From Candidatus Aminicenantota bacterium (lineage in GTDB: Bacteria > Acidobacteriota > Aminicenantia > UBA2199), in NCBI GenBank assembly GCA_020355945.1, contig CP070627.1, forward strand, positions 1,827,648 to 1,833,938: 6,291 nucleotides of DNA, in the 5' to 3' direction. Below the pieces are notes generated by a model that did no database searches, was not told the origin of the DNA, and saw only the letters and a list, made by a program, of their open reading frames with translations. The stretch's first letter is position 1, and every line of letters begins with the position of its first letter. Shown here in pieces: positions 1 through 6,291 of this stretch. A program made the position numbers and the translations under genes.

Positions 1-2
1 AG

Positions 3-53
3 TCAAATTTATTAAAAATCATCCAGCACTGCGTGACCCGGGCAAAAGTGGCA
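3..53 (+). other. Inter-domain tail, possibly the end of an upstream epimerisation domain
   Basis: These 17 residues precede the first condensation motif. They contain LLKIIQHCVTR, which resembles the C-terminal helix of NRPS epimerisation domains (pattern L..II.HC...E). In such enzymes a linker of about 30 residues, often with a TPSDF-like motif, normally separates this helix from the next condensation domain. Here YPLSPMQ follows after only four residues (AKVA), so the linker appears deleted or very short. An epimerase upstream would mean a D-amino acid is delivered to C1, which fits the type of C1. The identification rests on a short stretch and memory of the family; an ordinary carrier-to-condensation linker is the alternative. 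Confidence 0.4.
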
Positions 54-3000
54 TACCCGTTAAGTCCCATGCAAAGTGGTATGTTGTTTCACTTTTTAAA
101 GAGCCAGCAATCCAATCCTTACATCGAGCAAACCACTTTTACTTTGATAGGAGAAATCAAAAAATCCCTATTAGAAAGAAGTTTCAATATACTCATTGAA
201 AGGTATGATATTTTGAGAACGGTATTTGTTTACCAGGACCTGGAAGAACCCCTGCAAATTGTTTTAAAAAACAGGAAAATCCAGGTATATGATGAAGATA
301 TCGCCCATAAAAGTGAAGATGAAATTGACGATTACCTGGAAAAATCCATGAAGAAAGAGCGGGAAAAGGGATTTGACCTGTCCCGGGACCTGTTAATGAA
401 ACTCTCCCTGTTCAGAACCGGGAGCAAAACCTATAAACTGACCTGGACTTTTCATCATATATTAATGGACGGGTGGTGCCTGGGAATTATATACAAAGAA
501 TTTATTCAAATCTATCGATCGTTAAAAGAGGGGAAACCCCTGGAATTGGAAGCGGTTACCCCATATATAAATTATATCAAATGGATAGGAAAACAGGACA
601 AAGAAGCAGGGTTGGCCTTTTGGCAGGGTTACCTGGAAGGTTATGAAGAGCCGGCGGTATTACCCGGAACTCGGAGAAAGATTAACCCCGATCAATATCG
701 AGTAGAAGAACACCACCTGGTCATCGATGAAGAGCCAATCTCCCGGTTAAAAGAGATTGCCCTGGAGAACCGGGTAACCATGAACACGCTGTTTCAAATC
801 TTATGGGGAATATTGCTGCAGAGATACAATAACGGTTCCGATGTAGTATTCGGAGCGGTGGTATCCGGGAGGCCGCCTGAAATAAAAGGTATTGAAAACA
901 TGGTAGGTCTTTTTATCAATACTGTTCCTGTCCGAATTCGTTTAAATCCCCGGGACCAGCAAGAATTTTCTCAATTGTTACCAATCTTCCAGGAGCACGC
1001 CGCATCAGCCAAACCGTATGAATATCTACCCCTGGCCGAAATACAGGCACGCTCTTCATTAAAAGGAGATTTAATCCGTCACATCATCGCCTTTGAAAAT
1101 TTCCCCCTCCCGGAACAAATCAAAGAATATGGAATAGCAGATGATCCGGGCTTTCATGTAGAAAATATGAAACTTCATGAACAAACCAATTATGATTTTA
1201 ACCTCATTATTGCCCCGGGAAAACCTTTTAAGTTGAGGTTTAGTTATAATGCCCTGGTATATGATGGTGATTTCATCAAGAGAGTGGGAATGCAATTGCA
1301 TCAAGTCATCAACCAGGTGATTGCCAACCCCAATGAGGATGTCCATCGGCTAGACATAATCACCCGGGAAGAAAAGCATCGCATCCTGGTTGATTTTAAT
1401 CAAACCGAAGCCGCCTATCCCAAAGATAAAACCATCCATGGATTATTTGCGGAACAAGTGGAAAGAACACCGGACAATATTGCTTTAAAAGGACTGGTAA
1501 ATCCGAAATCCAAAATCCAAAATTCAAAACAAGAGGGGACAGGGGGGCTTGCCCCCTTGCCTGATCTTGTTTCGATTACATATCGTGAATTAAACAAAAA
1601 ATCAGATCAATTGGCTTATTTATTAAAAGTAAAAGGTGTTCAGCCCGACACCATTGTAGGCATTATCGTGGAACGTTCCGTGGAGATGATCGTTGGCATA
1701 TTGGCAATATTGAAGGCTGGCGGCGCCTATTTACCCATTGACCCCCATTACCCGGAAGAACGCATTAATTATATTTTGCAAGACAGCAGTGCCAAAATTC
1801 TCTTAACCGGTCAAGAAATCGCAGATTTTTCTTCGCCTTCTCACCTGCACCTGTCACCTGCACCTGCCACCTCTTTAGCTTACATCATCTACACTTCCGG
1901 CACCACAGGCAAACCCAAAGGTGTGATGATCCTTCACCGAAATGTCGTACGCTTGATGTTTAATGACCAATTCCCGTTTGATTTTAGTCAAAGGGATGTA
2001 TGGACCATGTTTCACTCTTATTGTTTTGATTTTTCCGTATGGGAAATGTACGGCGCCCTGTTGTACGGCGGGCAATTGGTTTTAATATCCCGTATGACAG
2101 CCAGGGACCCCGGCAGGTTTTTGCAGGTACTGCAAGAAAAAGGAGTTACCGTATTAAATCAAACGCCCTCCGCATTTTATAATTTAATGGATATAGAAAA
2201 AACCCGGGTTAAATCACTGGATTTAAGATATGTTATTTTTGGAGGAGAAGCGTTAAACCCCACAAAGTTGAAAGAATGGAAAGCCAGGTATCCCAACACC
2301 CGTTTAATCAATATGTACGGCATTACAGAAACCACTGTCCATGTGACCTTTAAAGAAATTACCCACCGGGAAATCCAGGAAGGTACCAGTAATATTGGCC
2401 GCCCTATACCAACACTGAAAACCTATATCCTGGACCTTCATCAAAACCTTGTACCCGTGGGAGCACCCGGTGAATTATATGTGGGTGGAGATGGTGTCGG
2501 TAAAGGATATTTAAATCAACCGGAATTAACCGCAGAGAGATTTGGCCTCCGGCGGCCAGGGGACGAGAGCAGGGCGCAGAGCGCAGAGCGCATAGCGTTT
2601 GGTGCAAAGCACACATCCTTTTTAGGTTCCCCTCGCCGAGGGGCCTGGACCCCCCGCAAAAACTTTTTATTGTTTCTTCCCTACTCACCTTACTCACCTA
2701 TATACCAAACCGGTGACCTGGGACGATTCCTGGAAAATGGAGATATAGAATACCTGGGCCGCATCGACCACCAGGTCAAAATCAGGGGATACAGGATAGA
2801 ACTAAGCGAAATAGAAAGTCAATTATTGAAACACGAAGCAATAAAAGAAACAGTGGTATTGGCAAAAAAAACCCGGGAAGAGGAAACGTACTTATGCGCT
2901 TATGTGGTTACTAACCACTCATTGCTGTCCATAACCGGGTTGAAGCAATATTTGGCAAAACAATTACCCGATTACATGATCCCCGCACATATAATACCCC

Positions 3001-6000
3001 TGGAAAAACTGCCCTTAACCCCCAACGGCAAACTGGACAGGAACGCGCTTCCCGGGCCCGGGATAACTCCGGGAAACACGAATGCATATGGTATGTATGA
3101 TAACTATACTGCCCCGGGAAATGAAGTGGAGAAAAAAATAGCAAACATATGGGCAGAAATACTGGAAATCCACAGGAATCAAATTGGTATTGACACCAGC
3201 TTTTTCCAGTTAGGGGGACATTCGTTAAAGGTGATGATACTGGCAGCGAAAATCCATAAAAAACTGGACGCTCAAATACCAATTAAAAAAATATTTGAAA
3301 TATCCACCATAAGAGAATTAGCCCAATATATTAAAACAGTTGAAAAAAATGAATATGCCTCCCTGGAACCGGTAGAAAAGAAGGAATATTATCCATTATC
3401 CTCTGCCCAAAAACGCCTCTATTTCCTTGGCCAGCTTACCTCAACACCAGCAGGGATGAATTTAAACAGCAGCAGTTATAATATACCCTTGATTTTACCA
3501 ATGGGTAAAGATATAGAAAAAAATAGGCTTGAATCCGCATTAAAACAATTAATCGCCAGTCATGAAAGTTTACGGACTTCTTTTATCAAAGTGGATGATG
3601 AACCGGTACAGAAGATTCACGATGAGGTGGAATTTGAAATCGAATATTATGATGTTTCGCAGGTTGAGGTAGAAGAAGAGCGGTCCTTTATCCGTCCCTT
3701 TGACCTCTCACAGGCGCCGCTCATACGTTCGGGTTTGATCCGGCAGCCGGATGGCAATCATACCTGGATGCTGGATATCCATCATATCATTTCGGACGGG
3801 ACATCTCTCAGCATACTGGCAGAAGATTTTATGGCCCTTTACAATAAAAATGAAAACCCGTTAGAGCCGCAGCCGCTCAGGGTCCAGTACAAGGATTTCT
3901 CAAAATGGCAGGGTCATTTGTTGGAAACCGCCCGGGTAAAAGCCCGGGAGAATTACTGGCTTGAATTGTTTGCCGGGGAAATTCCCAGGTTGGACTTTCC
4001 CATTGATTATCAACGACCCAAAGTATTTACCTTTAAAGGAGATAATCACTCGTTTACATTGGAAAGAGCCCCTGCATTAAAATTCAAAGAAATGGGAACC
4101 ATGAATGGAGCCACCCTATACATGAATATACTGGCTGCACTGAACACCCTGGTTTATAAATACACGGGGCAGGGCGATATCATCATTGGCAGCGGTATTG
4201 CCGGCAGAAACCATGCCGATCTCCAGCACATCATCGGCATGTTTGTCAATACCCTGGCTATGAGGAACTTTCCCCAAGGAGAAAAAACCTATGAATCCTT
4301 TTTAAAAGAAGTCACAACCAACTGTTTAAAAGCCTTTGAGAACCAGGAAGTGCAATTCGAAGAATTAGTAGATAAACTGGACCTGGACCGGGACACCTCC
4401 AGGAATCCATTGTTTGATATCTCCATGGTGGTCCAGAATTTCAAACAGCCAGGCCAAAAAGATGCTGATACACATCTGCTCTCTAACCACTATAAAAATC
4501 CCACGGCTAAATTTGACCTTACCTTTTACCTTCATGAAATCAAAGATGATATTAATATAAATATCGAATACTATACCGGTATTTTCAAGCAGGAAACCAT
4601 CCGGCGCCTGGCCGGACATTTCAACAATGTGGTTAAAGCTGTAGTCAGGGAACCATCAATAAAATTGAAAGATATTGAAATCATTTGCGAATCGGAAAAA
4701 AACCAGTTGCTCTATGAATTTAACCATACCTTCAAAGAGTATCCGGCCAATAAAACCATCCACCAACTGTTCCGGGACCAGGTAGAGAAAACCCCGGACA
4801 ATACTGCCCTTATAGGTGAAATTCCAGGTCCCAAATCCCAAATACCAAACCAGGCAGTCTGTAGAACCTATAAGCAGGGGGCCTTTGACAGGACTATTTC
4901 AATCACTTACAAAGAATTAGATAAAAAAGCCAATCAATTGGCCCATTATTTATTCTTGAAGATGGGAAAAAAAGTAAAGCACACTTTCCAGGAGAAGCTG
5001 GTAGGTATCTTTATGGATAAGACCATCGAGCTCATGGCAGTGGTATTGGGAATTTTGAAATCCGGGGCCGCCTATGTCCCCCTGGACACCGCATCACCGG
5101 CAAAGAGACTGGAAACCATCATCAACGATGCCGGTATAGAAATGGTCATCTCGCAAAAAAAATACCTCAAAACCCTTAACCGGCTGCAGTGGGAATGCTC
5201 CTGTCTTCATACCTACCTCTGTATAGACAGTTATAATATTCGTTGGGAAGAGGAAGAGGAAACAGGTGAATTAATGTCTGAAAAGTTGTGGAATTATATA
5301 GGAGAGACCGCTGTTGATGATATCAGCGCCGGTGGTTGGGTAAGTAGTTATACCGGCCAACCCCTGAGCCGCGAAGAAATGGAAGAATACGGTAATAACC
5401 TCCTGGAAAAACTGGCCCCCCTGCTTCATCCGCAGATGCGAGTCCTGGAAATCGGTTGTGCCTCCGGCATCAGTATGTACCGGATCGCACCCAAAGTGCT
5501 TCTCTATTATGGCACGGATTTATCCACAGTCATCATCGATAAAAATAAAAAGAGAATTCAACAAGAACAGCATCAAAACATCAAACTTTCCTGCCTTCCC
5601 GCCCATGAAATCGATAAAATAAAAGAACAAGAAAAAGAAAAATTTGATCTTATTATAATGAACAGTGTGATCCAGTGTTTCCCCGGTTACAATTACCTGG
5701 GAAAAGTCATCCACAAGATAATCGGTCTGTTAGGAGAAAAAGGTTATCTATTTATTGGCGATGTCATGGACCAGGAGAAAAAAAATGAACTCATACGGGA
5801 AATGACAGCCTTTAAATACAGCGAAGCCAACAAGAATAAAGGGTACACCACCAAAACAGATTTTTCCGCGGAGTTATTTTTAAGCAAGGATTACTGGAAA
5901 GACCTGGGATCAGGATTCAAGGAAATTGTTTCGGTCTGTTTCAGCGATAAAATATATAACATTGAAAATGAGCTCACCCGGTTCAGGTACGATGTATTAA

Positions 6001-6290
6001 TAACAATCGACAAGCAGTCGGTCTCCCGGGAACAGAGGCAGAAGCAGAAATTCCAGGAAGACCTTAATGATCTTAGCGGCTTTGGCTCGGAACCCCTGCC
6101 CCTACAGGGATGGGCTGGCAGCCTGGCTTATATTATCTACACCTCAGGCACCACCGGTAGACCCAAAGGTGTGATGGTGAACCATTACCCTGTAGTCAAC
6201 CTGGTACAGTCCCAACAGGAATATTTTGGCATCCATGAGAAAGACAGGATCCTGCAATTTTCCTCTATTTGTTTTGATGCGTCGGTGGAA
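3..6290 (+). CDS. Non-ribosomal peptide synthetase, internal fragment: (E?)-C-A(Thr)-T-C-A[MT]
   Basis: One uninterrupted reading frame of 2,096 codons, open at both window edges, so the true start and stop lie outside. It encodes a cytoplasmic multidomain assembly-line enzyme that builds a peptide on carrier-bound thioesters. Domain order seen: possible epimerase tail, condensation C1, adenylation A1, carrier T1, condensation C2, and adenylation A2 interrupted by a methyltransferase. Motifs in every domain fall in the same frame: HHILMDG (residues 151-157), YTSGTTGKPKG (630-640), GGHSL (1071-1075), HHIISDG (1260-1266), VLEIGCASG (1814-1822) and YTSGTTGRPKG (2046-2056). ATG codons at 69 and 81 are internal, since the frame is open upstream and the condensation core motif YPLSPMQ begins at 54. 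The complete module resembles GrsB-type synthetases of Brevibacillus as I remember them. Several adenylation loops are lengthened by repeat-like DNA without breaking the frame. The final product is unknown. Confidence 0.97.
54..1382 (+). other. Condensation domain C1, probably D-C-L type
   Basis: This domain forms the peptide bond between the chain on the upstream carrier and the Thr loaded on T1. Core motifs in order: YPLSPMQSGMLF (residues 18-29), YDILRTVF, the catalytic HHxxxDG box as HHILMDG (151-157) followed by WC, SGRPPEI (288-294) and MVGLFINTVPVR (300-311). The second His of the box (residue 152) is the expected catalytic residue and is present. The length of about 440 residues is normal. 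The YPLSPMQxGMLFH opening and HHILMDGWC are typical of condensation domains that accept a D-configured donor, as in the first domain of GrsB, which follows the D-Phe module GrsA. That subtype call is from family memory and agrees with the epimerase-like tail just upstream. It is not proven, because the upstream module is outside the window. Confidence 0.9.
1502..1529 (+). repeat. 7-bp tandem repeat, four copies, in the loop before A1 core motif A1
   Basis: Four consecutive 7-bp units read tccgaaa, tccaaaa, tccaaaa, ttcaaaa. They encode Pro-Lys-Ser-Lys-Ile-Gln-Asn-Ser-Lys. The repeat lies in a loop of 29 residues between NIAL and ITYREL, where about 8 residues are usual. A related repeat (tcccaaa units) lies at the equivalent loop in A2. 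Three 7-bp units equal seven codons, so gain or loss of three units keeps the frame. Confidence 0.85.
1540..1559. repeat. GC-rich inverted repeat inside the coding frame
   Basis: The perfect arms gggggc (1543-1548) and gccccc (1551-1556) are separated by tt. Outer pairs (1540 with 1559, 1541 with 1558, and a G:U at 1542/1557) extend the stem. It directly follows the 7-bp repeat and is translated as Gly-Gly-Leu-Ala-Pro-Leu. It has no following T-run and coding continues, so it is a palindromic repeat and not a terminator. Confidence 0.75.
1841..1866 (+). repeat. Perfect 13-bp tandem duplication in the A2-A3 loop of A1
   Basis: tcacctgcacctg occurs twice without a gap (1841-1853 and 1854-1866) and is followed by ccacct, a partial third start. 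Since 13 is not a multiple of 3, the two copies are read in different frames, giving His-Leu-His-Leu and then Ser-Pro-Ala-Pro-Ala. This is the same loop into which the methyltransferase is inserted in the second adenylation domain. Confidence 0.9.
2574..2597 (+). repeat. 7-bp tandem repeat (gcgcaga), about 3.4 copies
   Basis: Units read gcgcaga, gcgcaga, gcgcata, gcg. They encode part of Arg-Ala-Gln-Ser-Ala-Glu-Arg-Ile-Ala. Lies inside the A6-A7 insertion of A1. The 7-bp period is the same as in the two other loop repeats, but the unit sequence is unrelated. Confidence 0.85.
2629..2643. repeat. Perfect inverted repeat, 7-bp arms, in the A6-A7 insertion
   Basis: cccctcg (2629-2635) and cgagggg (2637-2643) are exact reverse complements around a single base. 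They are translated as Ser-Pro-Arg-Arg-Gly. A strong hairpin is possible in DNA or mRNA. Coding continues directly downstream, so a terminator role is unlikely. Confidence 0.85.
2682..2699 (+). repeat. Perfect 9-bp tandem duplication
   Basis: tactcacct occurs twice in a row and encodes Tyr-Ser-Pro-Tyr-Ser-Pro in frame. It forms the 3' end of the A6-A7 insertion, just before the conserved YQTGDL. It is similar in flavour to the cacctg repeat at 1841-1866 (both contain tcacct). Confidence 0.85.
3105..3335 (+). other. Peptidyl carrier (thiolation) domain T1
   Basis: This is a carrier domain of about 77 residues, the usual size. It begins near YTAPGNEVEKKIANIW, runs through IGIDTSFFQLGGHSLKVM, and ends near STIRELAQYIK. 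The attachment serine in the GGHSL motif is residue 1074 (codon 3222-3224). A phosphopantetheinyl transferase would add the 4'-phosphopantetheine arm there, on which Thr and then the growing peptide are held. The preceding linker (about 3063-3104, rich in Gly, Asn, Tyr and Met) is not conserved. No epimerisation domain follows, so the Thr should stay in the L form when C2 uses it. Confidence 0.95.
3390..4706 (+). other. Condensation domain C2, probably L-C-L type
   Basis: This domain passes the Thr-ended chain from T1 to the amino acid of the second module. Motifs: YPLSSAQKRLYFL (1130-1142), HESLRTSF, RPFDLSQAPLIR, HHIISDG (1260-1266, catalytic second His 1261), LDFPIDYQRP (1330-1339), GMFVNTLAMR (about 1412-1421) and RNPLFDI (about 1467-1473). 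The PLSxAQxRLxFL opening and HHIISDG belong to condensation domains that use an L-donor, which fits the absence of an epimerase after T1. The stretch between EYYDVSQVE and FIRPFDLS (about residues 1216-1232) looks several residues shorter than usual, a small loop deletion away from the catalytic site. All catalytic residues are intact, so it is probably functional. Confidence 0.92.
4707..5222 (+). other. Adenylation domain A2, N-terminal part (up to core motif A2)
   Basis: This is the first part of the second adenylation domain. It begins around LLYEFNHTFKEYP and runs through TIHQLFRDQVEKTPDNTAL, core motif A1 as ITYKEL (1634-1639), and core motif A2 as LKSGAAYVPLD (1685-1695), a slight variant of the usual LKAGGAYVPLD. 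The loop before motif A1 is about 30 residues instead of about 8 and carries a 7-bp tandem repeat. After motif A2 the sequence continues through INDAGIEMVIS and a stretch with three Cys residues close together (about 1727-1740), and then enters a methyltransferase domain instead of reaching motif A3. The domain resumes near 6015. No substrate-pocket residues fall in this part. Confidence 0.9.
4829..4849 (+). repeat. 7-bp tandem repeat, three copies, in the loop before A2 core motif A1
   Basis: Units read tcccaaa, tcccaaa, taccaaa and encode Pro-Lys-Ser-Gln-Ile-Pro-Asn. It lies in a 30-residue loop between NTAL and ITYKEL. This is the position that in A1 carries the tccaaaa repeat and a 29-residue loop. 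The unit sequence is clearly related (tcc-x-aaa). Confidence 0.85.
5223..6014 (+). other. SAM-dependent methyltransferase domain inserted in A2 between core motifs A2 and A3
   Basis: About 264 residues that interrupt the adenylation domain. The domain uses S-adenosylmethionine to methylate the amino acid handled by this module. Markers of the NRPS methyltransferase family: LWNYIGE, GWVSSYTGQPL (1778-1788), SAM motif I VLEIGCASG (1814-1822), the acidic SAM-ribose ligand in GTDLS (Asp 1839), FDLIIMNSVIQCFP (1881-1894) and the closing motif NELTRFRYDV (1989-1998). Motif I has Ala-Ser where Gly-Thr is usual (GCGTG), but both flanking glycines remain. In most NRPSs this family sits between motifs A8 and A9 and N-methylates. 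Here it sits between A2 and A3, a rarer arrangement that I recall from TioN of the thiocoraline pathway, where a Cys side chain is S-methylated. Which atom is methylated here cannot be read from the sequence. Confidence 0.93.
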
Positions 6291-6291
6291 C
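6015..6291 (+). other. Adenylation domain A2 resumed, truncated by the window edge
   Basis: After a charged linker (SREQRQKQKFQEDLNDL, about residues 2008-2024) the adenylation fold resumes with core motif A3, LAYIIYTSGTTGRPKG (2041-2056), the P-loop-like ATP-binding segment, then NHYPVVNLV and core motif A4 as FDASVE (2091-2096), where the window ends. Pocket positions 235, 236 and 239 (GrsA numbering) read Asp 2092, Ala 2093 and Glu 2096. D-A-E is shared by some lysine-type codes, but three of ten positions are not enough to call a substrate. Asp at 235 shows an ordinary alpha-amino acid is expected. The remaining motifs and the carrier domain lie beyond the window. Confidence 0.92.

Larger units (their letters stand above)
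2544..2702 (+). repeat. Composite repeat-like insertion between A6 and A7 of A1
   Basis: Between TAERF and YQTGDLGRF there are 53 residues, where about 12 are normal. The DNA is a patchwork: a GC-rich imperfect palindrome at 2544-2557, a 7-bp tandem repeat at 2574-2597, a perfect inverted repeat at 2629-2643, and a 9-bp tandem repeat at 2682-2699. The peptide (Arg-, Ala-, Ser- and Pro-rich) matches no adenylation motif I know and looks like translated intergenic repeat DNA. The frame is kept and motif A7 is intact. One reading is a palindromic repeat element (outer GC-rich parts) with a second minisatellite nested in it. Confidence 0.8.
1383..3062 (+). other. Adenylation domain A1, predicted substrate L-threonine
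   Basis: This domain selects an amino acid, activates it as aminoacyl-AMP and loads it on T1. Core motifs seen: A1 ITYREL (525-530), A2 LKAGGAYLPID (570-580), A3 LAYIIYTSGTTGKPKG (625-640), A4 FDFSVWE (675-681), A5 NMYGITETT (770-778), A6 GELYVGGDG, A7 YQTGDLGRF (901-909), A8 GRIDHQVKIRGYRIEL, and A10 NGKLDR with the catalytic Lys at 1010. Aligning by eye to GrsA PheA gives pocket residues D676, F677, W680, N719, I745, G747, M771, V779, H780 and K1010. D-F-W-N-I-G-M-V-H-K is the classical Thr code. The domain is longer than usual because three loops carry repeat-like insertions: before A1 (about 20 extra residues), between A2 and A3 (short), and between A6 and A7 (about 40 extra). All stay in frame and no core motif is lost, so the domain is probably active. 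Confidence 0.93.

Noticed and set aside
69..83. ATG codons at 69 and 81 as possible gene starts
   Set aside because: The frame is open upstream to the window edge, and both codons lie inside the conserved condensation motif YPLSPMQSGMLF, which starts at 54. No convincing ribosome binding site precedes them.
1540..1559. GC-rich hairpin as an intrinsic terminator
   Set aside because: There is no T-run after it, and the same reading frame continues through all adenylation motifs.
1502..1866. CRISPR-like array
   Set aside because: The repeats are 7-13 bp, directly adjacent without spacers, and lie within coding sequence.
2629..2660. Inverted repeat at 2629-2643 as a terminator ending the gene
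   Set aside because: Motifs A7 to A10 and the carrier domain follow in the same frame. A T-rich stretch exists only further on (about 2665-2676), too far from the stem.
2544..2702. Frameshift or pseudogene in A1
   Set aside because: The unusual peptide first suggested a frameshift, but the frame is identical before and after and no core motif is missing. An in-frame insertion explains it better.
3654..3700. Deletion in C2 that inactivates the domain
   Set aside because: The stretch between YYDVSQVE and RPFDLS looks several residues short, but this region varies in length and the catalytic HHIISDG and other motifs are intact.
1071..5714. Minus-strand open frames of 60-123 codons (for example 1071-1346, 2911-3282 and 4365-4619)
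   Set aside because: All lie antisense to conserved NRPS domains, have no recognisable motifs, and are explained by the constraint of the long + strand gene.

Overview
The window lies wholly inside one giant gene. The + strand frame whose first complete codon is at position 3 stays open to position 6290 (2,096 codons, no stop) and runs off both ends. It encodes part of a modular non-ribosomal peptide synthetase (NRPS). I read every line of it in frame and found no frameshift. Because codon n starts at position 3n, residue number here is position divided by 3. There is no start codon, stop codon, promoter, RNA gene or intergenic space in the window.\n\nLayout: a short tail that may be the end of an upstream epimerisation domain (3-53); condensation domain C1 (54-1382); adenylation domain A1 (1383-3062); carrier domain T1 with its phosphopantetheine serine (3105-3335); condensation domain C2 (3390-4706); the first part of adenylation domain A2 (4707-5222); a methyltransferase domain embedded in A2 between core motifs A2 and A3 (5223-6014); and the resumption of A2 (6015-6291), cut by the window edge in core motif A4. 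The A1 binding-pocket residues read D-F-W-N-I-G-M-V-H-K, the classical L-threonine signature. So the window holds one complete C-A-T module that probably adds Thr, and the start of a second module that both activates and probably methylates its amino acid. C1 would join the upstream, possibly D-configured, peptide to Thr; C2 would pass the chain on to the methylated residue.\n\nThe unusual parts are (i) the methyltransferase at the rarer A2/A3 site of an interrupted adenylation domain, and (ii) several linker loops of both adenylation domains lengthened in frame by what looks like intergenic repeat DNA: 7-bp, 9-bp and 13-bp tandem repeats and GC-rich inverted repeats. Two of these loops sit at the same structural position in A1 and A2 and carry related 7-bp repeats. 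The palindrome CCCGGG is also strikingly frequent.\n\nOrganism: an AT-leaning bacterium. Domain style recalls Bacillus/Brevibacillus gramicidin-type synthetases, but repeat-filled loops and frequent CCCGGG are not what I expect there. An uncultured lineage rich in NRPS genes (for example Candidatus Aminicenantes) is possible; this is a low-confidence guess from memory.
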